This document shows, piece after piece, positions 34,136 to 43,480 of a DNA stretch of 64,000 bases. Within the stretch, counting starts at the first letter, position 1. Each line of letters begins with the position of its first letter. Below the pieces are notes generated by a model that was not told the origin of the DNA, did not search any database, and saw nothing but the letters and a program-made list of their open reading frames with translations. Location: contig NZ_JQEC01000075.1 in the NCBI RefSeq assembly GCF_000764185.1, positions 1-64,000 of the forward strand. Reading direction: 5' to 3'. The DNA comes from Colwellia psychrerythraea (GTDB lineage: Bacteria; Pseudomonadota; Gammaproteobacteria; Enterobacterales; Alteromonadaceae). The translations under genes and the position numbers were made by a program.

Positions 34136-35635
34136 TTACGATAAAGGTAAGCTAATCTTCACAGCTAAACCGCCTAGGTTGCTCTTTTGTGCGCTAATCT
34201 CACCTTGATGGGCTGTAACTATATGGCGACAAATAGATAAACCTAAACCAGACCCCCCTGTTTTACGGTTTCTAGAATCTTCTACCCGGTATAAGTGTTC
34301 AAATAGATGGATAAAATGAACCTCATCAACGCCTACACCATTGTCAGCTAACGTTATTGTTACATCAGACAGAATGTTTTCGGCTACATTTTTAGTTGAT
34401 TTTTCGAACGTTATTGATATGTGAAACTGAGTTGCAGATGAGTATTTTATGGCATTATTTATTATGTTTTCAAAAAGTTGGAATAATCTATTTTTATCAG
34501 CATAAATATTACTTTGTTGCGAACCAAGCTCAAGCGTTAATTCGATGCCAGCATCAGCTAAATAACCTCGGTACTTATCGGCTTCACTTTGTATTAAAGA
34601 CACTAACTCTTCGGTTTGTTTGCGATAACGCATGCCGCCTATATCAGCAGAGGTCAGTAAATTTAAATCATCAATTAAACGTTGTAGGTGTTTTACTTCA
34701 TCATTGGCCGAGGCGATATTATTTTCGGTGATCGGTCTCACTTTATCGAGCATGGCCTCTAATTCACCACGCAAAATAGCGACGGGTGTACGTAGTTCAT
34801 GGGATATATTGGCTAACCAACGTTTTCTGGCGTTTTCATTTTCGGCCAAGGTTAATGCAAGTTCATTGTAATCTCGGCTTAATTCACTTAGCTCATCTTG
34901 ACGTTTCAACTCAATGGTTTGTTGGTAATCACCTTGAGTTAGTTTATGCATGCCACGAGTAATTAGTTTAATAGGCTCTACTACATGCCTTGCAAGTGGC
35001 AATGTCACTAAGACTACTAAGCTCATTACAAACAAACCAATAAGCCATAAATAGTGTTGTTGCTGCTTTATAAAGTCTACTTCGTAACCTTGTGTTAATT
35101 GGTTACGTTTAGATATTGCAAAATAGCCAATAACTTGGTTATTGATATTGATAGGGGTTTTTACGTATTCCAATGTTTTAAGGTAGTTGCCAACAATCAG
35201 TTTTTTGTCAATATCGAGTAGGGCATAATGCGCTTCACTTTCTGGCGGCGGCCTCTTACCAAAACCTTTTGGTGGTGGCGGTCTATGCATGGGCATATGT
35301 TCAGGCATATGAGCTGGCCTATGTTCAGTTTTATTAAAACGTCTGTGTTCAGGGGGGAATTTTTTTTGTTTTGATTCAAAATCACTACCGGTAAGTTGCT
35401 CTGAAATTAACTGGCGAAATCTAGGGTGATTGTCAGTCATTGAACGCCAATTGTTTTCTTTTTGATATTCTTTTGAGAGGTTTGTTAATACAGGCTTGAG
35501 TGTGTCAATTTCTTTGGATATGACATATTCAACCATGCCCTTACCAATGCTCCACTGTATCAGTAAGACCAAAACGGTAACTAAAATCAGGCTATAACTA
35601 AACAAAAAAACGAATAGTTTATTTTGAATCTTCAT
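34136..35635 (-). CDS. Sensor histidine kinase with His/Met/Pro-rich sensor domain (BaeS-like)
   Basis: 499 residues: membrane helices at about 8-30 and 196-214, HAMP (about 216-268), phosphoacceptor helix with LANISHELRTPVAILRGEL, and an ATPase domain (DNGVGVD; GGSGLGLSI). The periplasmic domain includes a stretch (about 95-133) dense in His, Met and Pro: HRRFNKTEHRP, HMPEHMPMHRPPPP. This recalls copper- or silver-binding segments and is absent from BaeS of E. coli. It is the first gene of the minus-strand cluster. Metal sensing is inferred. Confidence 0.85.
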   Translation of the reverse strand: MKIQNKLFVFLFSYSLILVTVLVLLIQWSIGKGMVEYVISKEIDTLKPVLTNLSKEYQKENNWRSMTDNHPRFRQLISEQLTGSDFESKQKKFPPEHRRFNKTEHRPAHMPEHMPMHRPPPPKGFGKRPPPESEAHYALLDIDKKLIVGNYLKTLEYVKTPININNQVIGYFAISKRNQLTQGYEVDFIKQQQHYLWLIGLFVMSLVVLVTLPLARHVVEPIKLITRGMHKLTQGDYQQTIELKRQDELSELSRDYNELALTLAENENARKRWLANISHELRTPVAILRGELEAMLDKVRPITENNIASANDEVKHLQRLIDDLNLLTSADIGGMRYRKQTEELVSLIQSEADKYRGYLADAGIELTLELGSQQSNIYADKNRLFQLFENIINNAIKYSSATQFHISITFEKSTKNVAENILSDVTITLADNGVGVDEVHFIHLFEHLYRVEDSRNRKTGGSGLGLSICRHIVTAHQGEISAQKSNLGGLAVKISLPLS

Positions 35636-35930
35636 TGAAAATTTAAGAGTCCCAGTGCTTCGTTTGACCTTATTAGCATAAATAAAGCTGCTAACAAGGT
35701 TAATTTACACAGTAGCATAACAAAACAATGTGCAAAAAATATGCATTGCAGATGAATCATTGCAAATAATTAATCTCAGCTTGGCATCGGCAGACTAAGA
35801 TTGATTATCAAATGATTAGGTGACTCAGTTATTATGCTGTTCAAAGTGATAAATGAAAATTTTAGTAAAAAAACGCCGGTGTTAATGGCGCATTGTTGTT
35901 CTTGTTGTCGTTGAAATTTAAATTATTGAT

Positions 35931-36614
35931 TTAAGTTTTTCGGTAAGTCCTCGCTTTAGCTGCTCTTGAACTACGTGATGCTAAGCCGATAATGCCTAAG
36001 GCTAAAATAGCAATAGTTGTGGGCTCTGGAATTGAACGAACATTATCTAGTTGAAAGAATGCCGGCCCAGTAAAGTGTTCTGGAATATCCCAGACGAAAT
36101 TCATTCTAACGGTCTGATTTTCATATGCACTTAGACCAACGGATCCGAATAGATCTCCAGTGTCATTCATTGTACTGTTTATAGGTGCGGTTAATATATT
36201 AAAGGTCTCTAACACTACTCCTCCGCCGGACTCTTCTATGCTAACAAAAAAGTTTCGTTCTAAGTTCGCATTAAAAGTAGTTAGCCATGCGGCGCGATAG
36301 TTAAAAGTAATTGTCGATAAACTTGTTACAGTAATATCTTGACCCACTTTAATCATGCCAGGCCCATTGCCATCAAAGCCATGTAATACTGCAACACTGC
36401 CATCTGTTGGCGCTGATGTAAAGAAGCTACCCCAAGGGTTAACGCCAGCTCCATCAACTTCTAAAGCGTAAAATGGCGAGGATAAATCTTGAGTGTGCCA
36501 ACCAGTAAAATCCCCAGTTTCAAAACTGGCATTGGTAATTAAGGTCGCATTTGCCCAACCACTAACCAATATAACTAAACCAGCGAGAGTCGATTTTAAT
36601 ATTTTAGTTTTCAT
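35931..36614 (-). CDS. PEP-CTERM exported protein
   Basis: AAGGA lies 7 bases before the ATG. After a signal peptide (to about 23, WANA) comes a beta-sandwich body resembling carbohydrate-binding-like 'NASFETGDFTGW' domains. The C-terminal sorting signal is canonical: IPEPTTIAILALGIIGLASR followed by a basic tail. An exosortase, not in this window, should process it. Likely a surface or matrix protein; ligand unknown. Confidence 0.88.
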   Translation of the reverse strand: MKTKILKSTLAGLVILVSGWANATLITNASFETGDFTGWHTQDLSSPFYALEVDGAGVNPWGSFFTSAPTDGSVAVLHGFDGNGPGMIKVGQDITVTSLSTITFNYRAAWLTTFNANLERNFFVSIEESGGGVVLETFNILTAPINSTMNDTGDLFGSVGLSAYENQTVRMNFVWDIPEHFTGPAFFQLDNVRSIPEPTTIAILALGIIGLASRSSRAAKARTYRKT

Positions 36615-36979
36615 ATTATCTTCCTTAGTAATTATGCGTAATAGATATCAGTTATTTATGTCGTTATTAAATACTAAGAGCAATAATCAAACCAATTAGG
36701 AAAACTAAGTAAATTCAATGTGTTAATTTATTTGATGCAGATGATGCCCATGAAAAACTTAGCCTTGGGTTGCATTTTGCTTTGCATATGAAGAAAAATT
36801 ATCAAGACAGATGTTTATCAGACGCTGAATTTAGTCTAATTAACCTCGACATATAGTGTCGCTAGTATTAAATTAATAAGTAATAAAGATTACTTAGGTG
36901 TAATAAGAACCATCTCTCACAAATTATGCAATCTTGTAATAGTGATTATGATGTGAAGATTACATTCAAAAGGGTAAAA
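36615..36979. other. Intergenic region, 365 bp
   Basis: Divergent control region of the PEP-CTERM and histidine phosphatase genes. AT-rich; no clear promoter or structure could be chosen. Confidence 0.3.
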
Positions 36980-37603
36980 ATGAACAATAAAATATTTGGG
37001 CTGTTATTTCTTGTTATTATCTCTACCTGGAGCCAAGTTGTTGGTGCAGCGGAAAAACACGCGGCTGAACAACCCCCTCATGAATTGATTGAAGCATTAA
37101 AGTCAGGTGGTTATATTATTTATATGCGACATGGCATCACCAAGCGAAAAGATAAAAATCGCACAAAAACAGCGGTGGATTTAACGCGCTGTGAAACACA
37201 ACGTAATTTAACTGAAGAAGGCCGATTACAAGTTGCGCGTATAGGTAAGGTCATAAAGGCATTAAAGATTCCCATCGGCCAAGTCAAATCAAGCCCTTAT
37301 TGTCGTACACAAGACACGGCTAGAGCGGTTTTTGGTGATTATGAGGTAGATGACTTATTAGCTTATTCCATGGCTAAGTTAGAAAAAGAGTCAGCTAAGT
37401 TAGGCCAGTATTTGTATGACTCAATTTTGTCGGTGACGGATACTAAAAATAACACTGTATTTGTTGGCCACACGGCAAATTTAAAAGACGGCTTAGATAT
37501 TTGGCCTAAACCTGAAGGTGTTGCGGTAATTTTTAAAATAGAGCAAGGAAATGTTATTTTTAAAGGCATGATTAAACCTGATGACTGGCCTCCAGTTAAG
37601 TAA
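36980..37603 (+). CDS. Secreted histidine phosphatase family protein
   Basis: The start at 36980 is supported by AAAGGG and by the signal peptide that follows (MNNKIFGLLFLVIIS, to about GAA). The phosphoglycerate-mutase/SixA fold motifs are present: YMRHG with the catalytic His, SSPYCRTQDTA with the second Arg, and FVGHTAN with the second His. Substrate unknown; an exported location suggests a phosphoester scavenger or envelope signalling role. The stop is 16 bp before the hybrid kinase start, so the two probably form an operon. Confidence 0.83.
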   Translation: MNNKIFGLLFLVIISTWSQVVGAAEKHAAEQPPHELIEALKSGGYIIYMRHGITKRKDKNRTKTAVDLTRCETQRNLTEEGRLQVARIGKVIKALKIPIGQVKSSPYCRTQDTARAVFGDYEVDDLLAYSMAKLEKESAKLGQYLYDSILSVTDTKNNTVFVGHTANLKDGLDIWPKPEGVAVIFKIEQGNVIFKGMIKPDDWPPVK

Positions 37604-37619
37604 TTTAAGGGTAGTTAGC

Positions 37620-39980
37620 ATGTTAGGTTCTCTTTCAATACGAGATAGGTTTTTAATTTCACCGATCATTGGTGTTTTGTTAACCTTGATACTGTACTTT
37701 ACCAGTGATCAAATTCTTCAGTCCCACGCCAAGTTATTCAGCCATATTAATGAAAGTAATCTGCCACAAATTAGTGAAATCAGCCAAGTTACTTTGTTAT
37801 TGACTGAAAGCAACAGTGAAATTATCTCTTTATTATTAGAGTCAGAAGGTTTTGATGAAGAAGAAATCTATGTTGAGGGTAAAAAACAGCTTAATAATCT
37901 TTATCAGATCAAAGAGCGACTTGCTAAAAGTATTAACGAGCAAGAAAGCTTAATGATAGATGACCAAGACATATTTTTAGCAATAAAGAATGCCTTTCAG
38001 GACTATTTAACTGAAGCTAGTTTATCAATAGAGATGTCGTCAGTTGATGCTAAGCAAGCCAACTATGAATTAGTGTTAGCCAATAAAAAATTAAAAACGC
38101 TGAATCAATTATTTCTCAAATTATCCCAACATTATTCAAATAACCTCACCGAGCAAGCCAAACTTGTTGAGGGTACGCTTTACCAAGAAACTTACATTAC
38201 AGAGTTAGCCATTATCTTAATTGCATTAATGTTATGGTCGGCATTTTATTTCTCAAAACACACTTCCAAGGGACTTACACAGGTTTATAGCGCTTTGATT
38301 AAGCTATCAAAGGGCGATACTACTATCGAAAACTACCAACACAATGATGCCTACATTAAAAATATTTGGGCTGCAGTATCGCAGTTTAAACAGTCCATTG
38401 AAAAAAGTGAATCTTACCAAAACGAGTTGCTGATACAAAAATTTGCCATGGATCAGCACGCCATCATCGCAACAACCGATCTCAAAGGTGTAATTACTTA
38501 CGCTAACTCAAAATTTAGTGAAATAAGTGGTTATTCAGTCGACGAGCTAATTGGCAGTAATCATAGGATAGTGAATTCAGGTAACCAATCTAAAGCGTAT
38601 TGGCAGAGCATGTTTAAGACAGTGTCAAAGGGTAATGTTTGGCATGATGAAGTGTTAAATAAAGCTAAAGATGGCAGTGAATACTGGGTTGATACCAGTA
38701 TTATCCCAATGACTGCGGTAGAAGATAAAAATAAGATCACCGGTTATATTTCCATAAGAACTGATATAACCGATAAAAAATTGCAGCATCAAAAACTGAT
38801 TGATGCCAATGTAATTGCAGAGTCAGCAGTTATTGCCAAAGGACAATTTTTAGCGTCAATGAGCCATGAAATACGTACGCCGATGAATGGTGTGATAGGT
38901 ATGTTAGAGCTGGTGTTAAATAATAAATTAGAGGCTAAAAATAGGCAACAATTAGAACTAGCCCAAGTTAGTGCAAAATCGTTATTATCACTAATCAATG
39001 ACATACTCGATTTCTCGAAAGTTGATGCTGGTAAGTTGGAGCTAGAGTCAACAGATTTTAGTTTACAAAGCTTACTGAACGAATTTACTGATTCAATGCA
39101 AATACAGGCAAAACAAAAAGACTTAATACTTCAATTAACTATGAACAATTTGTCGAATAAAGTTGTTGCAGGTGATCCTGGTCGTATTCGTCAAGTACTG
39201 ACTAATTTAGTAGGCAATGCTATTAAATTCACTAAAAAAGGCAGCGTTTCTATTGATGTAAAATTGATTGAATATAACGAAAGTACTTGGAGTTTTAATT
39301 GTGTAATAACTGACACTGGTATTGGCATTCCGCAAAATAGTTTAGAAAATTTATTTGATTCTTTTAATCAAGTTGATGCCTCAACTACACGTAAATATGG
39401 TGGTACTGGCTTAGGGTTAGCTATATCAAAAAGGTTAACTAAATTAATGGCTGGCGATATCAGTGTCAGCAGTGAAGTTAAGGTAGGTAGTAGTTTTCAA
39501 TTTACAATTCCATTGAGTAAAAGTAATAAAATTATTGAAAAAACAATACAAAGGCCTCCAACGTTAGCCGAGCTTGAGATACCAATATGGCCTGAGAATA
39601 CTCTTTTGCTGTTGGTTGAAGACAACAGGGTGAATCAACTTGTTATTCTAGGCATATTAAAACGTTTTGGATTGAAGGCTGACGTTGCTGTTAATGGTGT
39701 TGAAGCAATCAGTTCATTAGAACAATCAAATAATCGTTACGATGTTATTTTAATGGATTGTCAGATGCCAGAGATGGATGGTTATGATGCAACCAGGCAC
39801 ATAAGAAAAAACCAACTTGTTAATTACAATGCTAGTACACCGATAATAGCCTTAACAGCCAATGCTATGAGTGGTGATAGAGAAAAATGTTTGAAAGCAG
39901 GTATGAATGATTATTTAACTAAACCCATTGAGCCTGAGGTGCTTTTAACTAAATTGAAGCATTGGTTATTTATCAAATAG
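37620..39980 (+). CDS. Hybrid sensor histidine kinase with PAS and receiver domains
   Basis: The ATG at 37620 has AAGGG 8 bases upstream; an earlier ATG at 37581 would overlap the previous gene. Order over 786 residues: membrane helix (about 16-34), helical periplasmic sensor (~35-190), second helix (~195-215), linker, PAS (~275-400; ITDKK end), phosphoacceptor domain with ASMSHEIRTPMNGVIGMLE, ATPase domain (DTGIGIP; GGTGLGLAI), receiver with LLLVEDNRVNQ, Asp in VILMDCQMPEMDGYDA and LTKPI. No Hpt domain is present, so phosphotransfer would need a separate protein. It is cotranscribed with the phosphatase. Confidence 0.88.
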   Translation: MLGSLSIRDRFLISPIIGVLLTLILYFTSDQILQSHAKLFSHINESNLPQISEISQVTLLLTESNSEIISLLLESEGFDEEEIYVEGKKQLNNLYQIKERLAKSINEQESLMIDDQDIFLAIKNAFQDYLTEASLSIEMSSVDAKQANYELVLANKKLKTLNQLFLKLSQHYSNNLTEQAKLVEGTLYQETYITELAIILIALMLWSAFYFSKHTSKGLTQVYSALIKLSKGDTTIENYQHNDAYIKNIWAAVSQFKQSIEKSESYQNELLIQKFAMDQHAIIATTDLKGVITYANSKFSEISGYSVDELIGSNHRIVNSGNQSKAYWQSMFKTVSKGNVWHDEVLNKAKDGSEYWVDTSIIPMTAVEDKNKITGYISIRTDITDKKLQHQKLIDANVIAESAVIAKGQFLASMSHEIRTPMNGVIGMLELVLNNKLEAKNRQQLELAQVSAKSLLSLINDILDFSKVDAGKLELESTDFSLQSLLNEFTDSMQIQAKQKDLILQLTMNNLSNKVVAGDPGRIRQVLTNLVGNAIKFTKKGSVSIDVKLIEYNESTWSFNCVITDTGIGIPQNSLENLFDSFNQVDASTTRKYGGTGLGLAISKRLTKLMAGDISVSSEVKVGSSFQFTIPLSKSNKIIEKTIQRPPTLAELEIPIWPENTLLLLVEDNRVNQLVILGILKRFGLKADVAVNGVEAISSLEQSNNRYDVILMDCQMPEMDGYDATRHIRKNQLVNYNASTPIIALTANAMSGDREKCLKAGMNDYLTKPIEPEVLLTKLKHWLFIK

Positions 39981-40422
39981 ATACTTATTGATATCTGAGC
40001 CAAATGTTTAGGGCTTAATCGAATTATCTTTTGTGCTATTGAAAGGCGCTAGATGAGATTTTAAGCTGAATGATGAATAATTAGGGCTGTAGTTGAGTAG
40101 TAACGACCAAAAACGTTTTAGGATTTTTAATTTTGTAGTTGTTTTTTACTTCAGTGTCAATTTTATCGACAGTTTTCTATAGATGGTTTTGTAGTGGTAT
40201 TTATGAGAGTAAAGGCGAATATAAAACAGGGAGTATAAGGGCTGAGAAGGTAGGGATCTTTATCTGCTCTCTTTAGAAACAAATACTGCAATAGCTTGGT
40301 ATTTAAACTTTGGCATTTAAATCTGGGTATTTAAAACTTAGTAATTTAAAAATAGACATTTTAATTACTTAAGGAAAAGTTAATTCTCGACAATACAGTA
40401 TTGCCGAGAATTAAAAGCGTAG
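39981..40422. other. Intergenic region between convergent genes
   Basis: About 440 bp, no gene. Near 40297-40355 a GTATTTAAA-type unit recurs four times imperfectly. A strong hairpin lies at the right end. Confidence 0.4.
40380..40414. terminator. Hairpin/terminator of mmsA
   Basis: TTAATTCTCGACAATAC and GTATTGCCGAGAATTAA pair with one mismatch around a single base, just past the mmsA stop on the minus strand. The T-run is weak. Confidence 0.55.
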
Positions 40423-41925
40423 TTACTTCATGCTAATAGTAGTATGAACGTTTACACCATCTTGGTGATCAGGTTTAAACCAACGCGCAGTTACTGATTT
40501 AGTATGTGTCCAAAAGCTAACCGTTTGCTTACCGTTTGGTCCCAAGTCACCTAATTTCGATGCTCTTGAACCGGTAAAGCTAAAGAAAGCTACAGGAACA
40601 GGAATAGGTACGTTAATACCTACTTGACCAACATCAATTTCGTTTTCAAATAATCGAGCATTCCAACCTGATGAAGTGAATAAAGATGTGCCGTTTCCAT
40701 TTGGGTTAGCATTAATAATTTCTATGGCTTCTTCTAATGTTTCAGCTTCTAAAACACATAAGGCTGGGCCAAATATCTCTTGCGTATAAATATCCATGTC
40801 AGTGGTAACATTGGTAAATAATGTTGGTCCAACAAAGTTACCATTTGGGTAAGCCTCTACTTGACAGTCTCTGCCATCAACTAACATAGTTGCGCCTTGT
40901 TCAATACCACTATCAAGTAAACTGATAATACGTTTTTTAGCTTGAGGTGATACTACCGGGCCTAAGTCAGCATCACGCTGAGAGCCAGGTCCAACTTTCA
41001 TTAATTTGGCACGTTCTACAATTTCAGGTAACCAGTCTCGTGTTTCACCCACCAAAATAGTTACCGGGTTAGCCATACAACGTTGACCTGCAGCGCCAAA
41101 AGCTGAGCCAAGTAAATCATTAATGGCTCTATCTTTATTTGCATCAGGCATAATAACCATATGGTTTTTAGCGCCCATCATAGATTGTGCACGTTTACCG
41201 TGTTTGCTTGCATGGTTGTATATATGTGTACCTACATGTGTAGAGCCAATAAATGAAACAGCTTTTATATGTTCATGTTCAATTAACGCATTCACTTCAT
41301 CAGGACCGCCGTGAACTACATTAATAACACCTGCTGGTAAACCTGCTTGCATAGCAAGTTCAACAAAACGTATTGTTGATGATGGCGCTTGCTCTGAAGG
41401 TTTAAGTACAAAAGTATTACCACAAGCAATGGCTGGCGGAAACATAAAGGCTGCTAACATTAAAGGGAAATTAAACGCAGTAATACCTAAACCTACACCC
41501 AGTGGTTTATGTAAAGTATAAGTGTCTACACCAGTCGCAACATTATTGCCCATATCGCCTAGTTGTAAGCGAGTTACAGAGCAAGCATTTTCAATTGCTT
41601 CTAAGGCTCTACCAACTTCACCTTCAGCATCTGGTAATGTTTTACCATGTTCAAGTGTTACTAATTCTGCTAGCTCTTGGGTATGTTCGCGCACTAAATG
41701 GGCAAAAGACACCATAATGCGCATACGATTAGTTAAAGATGTTTTAGACCAGGTTTTAAAGGCCGTTTGTGCGCTCTGTACGGCTAAATCTACCTCTTCA
41801 GCTGTTGCTACCGGTACACGAGCAACGACTTCTTGTGTTGCAGGATTTAGCACATCCAACCATTGTTTAGTTTGTGAACGAACTTTTTTACCATTAATGA
41901 TTAGTGGAACTTCAGTAATACTCAT
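40423..41925 (-). CDS. mmsA: CoA-acylating methylmalonate-semialdehyde dehydrogenase
   Basis: The start at 41925 (AGAGG five bases upstream) gives 500 residues, the usual size; the frame continues 32 codons upstream without homology. The protein has the family's N-terminus (VPLIINGKKVRS), the NAD-binding FNFPLMLAAFMFPPAIACGNTF region, and the catalytic Cys in GAAGQRCMANPV. It lacks the general-base Glu of hydrolytic aldehyde dehydrogenases (AKNHMVIMPDA instead), as expected for the CoA-dependent enzyme. It converts (methyl)malonate semialdehyde to propionyl- or acetyl-CoA in valine or inositol catabolism. A LysR regulator gene is divergent. Confidence 0.92.
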   Translation of the reverse strand: MSITEVPLIINGKKVRSQTKQWLDVLNPATQEVVARVPVATAEEVDLAVQSAQTAFKTWSKTSLTNRMRIMVSFAHLVREHTQELAELVTLEHGKTLPDAEGEVGRALEAIENACSVTRLQLGDMGNNVATGVDTYTLHKPLGVGLGITAFNFPLMLAAFMFPPAIACGNTFVLKPSEQAPSSTIRFVELAMQAGLPAGVINVVHGGPDEVNALIEHEHIKAVSFIGSTHVGTHIYNHASKHGKRAQSMMGAKNHMVIMPDANKDRAINDLLGSAFGAAGQRCMANPVTILVGETRDWLPEIVERAKLMKVGPGSQRDADLGPVVSPQAKKRIISLLDSGIEQGATMLVDGRDCQVEAYPNGNFVGPTLFTNVTTDMDIYTQEIFGPALCVLEAETLEEAIEIINANPNGNGTSLFTSSGWNARLFENEIDVGQVGINVPIPVPVAFFSFTGSRASKLGDLGPNGKQTVSFWTHTKSVTARWFKPDHQDGVNVHTTISMK

Positions 41926-42019
41926 AGCAACCTCTATTAAAAATATTGAAAATATTGAAACTGTACTAGCAAGATAGGCCTTTATGAATACTCTCACAAT
42001 AATGAAAAACGCAAGGCGC

Positions 42020-42035
42020 ATTGCATTTTTGCAAT
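42020..42035. promoter_or_regulatory. Candidate LysR operator
   Basis: ATTGCA-TTTT-TGCAAT is a dyad midway between mmsA and the divergent lysR-type gene, in the position expected for the autoregulatory site of such regulators. Confidence 0.45.
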
Positions 42036-42063
42036 CACCCAGTAAAAACAGTACACTCAGGGA

Positions 42064-42981
42064 ATGAATTGGGATGATATAAAAATATTTCTTGAGGTGG
42101 CTCGAGCAGAGCGACTATCAACAGCGGCAAAGCGCTTAACTATGGATGCTTCTACAGTATCTAGGCGCTTGCATAAATTAGAAGAAAGCATCGGCACTAA
42201 GTTATTTGATCGTACTCAGGAAGGGCACGTATTAACCCAAGACGGTGAAATGTTACTTATGTCTGCATGTAAAATGGAGCAAGATGCGCAACTTGCCTTA
42301 TCGAATATACAGAATAATAATGAAGAGAATTGTGGCCTAGTACGAATTGGTGTTACTGAAGCGCTAGGTAATTTTTTTGTTTCACCCAATTTATTATCAT
42401 TACAGCAACTTCATCCCTATATTGATGTACATTTATTACATTTTTCACGTTATGTAAAAATTAGCAGGAATGAAGCTGATATCGCCATTGCTGTTGAACG
42501 ACCCAAAAGTACCTCCATGATAGTGTCAAAGCTTTGTGATTATAAATTGCAGCTTTATGTTCACCAAGATTACTTAGATCGCAACCGAAAACGAGGTGGA
42601 CAAGACATCTCACTTGAGAATTTGGCGAGCCATAAATGGGTTACCTATGTGGATAATTTGTTATTTACCGATCAGTTAGCTTATATAAAAGAGTTAGAAC
42701 ATTACTTGGGCAGCGATTTCAAAGCCAACTTTAGTAGCACCAGTATTATTAGCCAATACTTTGCTATTAAAAGTGGCTTAGGCATTGGCATATTACCCTG
42801 CTTTTTAGCTGAGCAAGACAAAAGCCTTATTAAGCTTCATAATCAGAAGATCAGTATTACTCGAAGCTTTTGGTTGGTCACCCATCCAGAAAGCAAACGC
42901 TTGTCACATGTGAATACTGTCTGGCAGTACCTAAAAAAACTGGTGTTAGAGCATGAGGATTTGTTAAATCCTAACGACTAA
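42064..42981 (+). CDS. LysR-family transcriptional regulator
   Basis: 305 residues. The N-terminal winged helix-turn-helix is typical (IKIFLEVARAERLSTAAKRL, then STVSRRLHKLEESIGTKLFDR). A periplasmic-binding-like effector domain follows from about 90. It is divergent from mmsA with a 138-bp shared control region, so it likely regulates mmsA. The inducer is not evident. Confidence 0.88.
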   Translation: MNWDDIKIFLEVARAERLSTAAKRLTMDASTVSRRLHKLEESIGTKLFDRTQEGHVLTQDGEMLLMSACKMEQDAQLALSNIQNNNEENCGLVRIGVTEALGNFFVSPNLLSLQQLHPYIDVHLLHFSRYVKISRNEADIAIAVERPKSTSMIVSKLCDYKLQLYVHQDYLDRNRKRGGQDISLENLASHKWVTYVDNLLFTDQLAYIKELEHYLGSDFKANFSSTSIISQYFAIKSGLGIGILPCFLAEQDKSLIKLHNQKISITRSFWLVTHPESKRLSHVNTVWQYLKKLVLEHEDLLNPND

Positions 42982-43480
42982 TCGATGATGATATATAGGA
43001 GTAATTCTTGCTTATCGAATTGTTTAATAATGCACCAGCTGCCACTCGATAAGAATTGATAGAAATATCAGCATAATATAGTGCTATTTGTTACCTATCC
43101 TCAAGCCATATTTTATTCAATGGACATATCCCTGTTAATATATTTTGTTCAATTCACTTATGTTGAGTAAAACTATTTCAGTAAATAACCTCTCCTGCTG
43201 ACATCGCAATAACCACCTCAAATTAAAGTTCCTATTAGGTTAATGTTGCTAATAAAATCTAATCTGCTAGTAAGTCCGCAATTATTCACTCAGTCAATTA
43301 TCTTATAATTTATCAGTACCAAAAAAACAATAACCTCTGTTTTTTAAGCTAGGCAATCAAGCGTTAAAAACTTAAATCATATTCTGTTTTTAATTTATTA
43401 ACACGGATATGAGGTGTTTGTTTTTAGTACCTAATAAAAATAATTAATAAAGTAATTAATAAAAACAAGAGAGAATGGAT
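42982..43480. other. Intergenic region, about 490 bp
   Basis: AT-rich leader of the subtilase gene. No gene, hairpin or confident promoter was identified. Confidence 0.3.
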
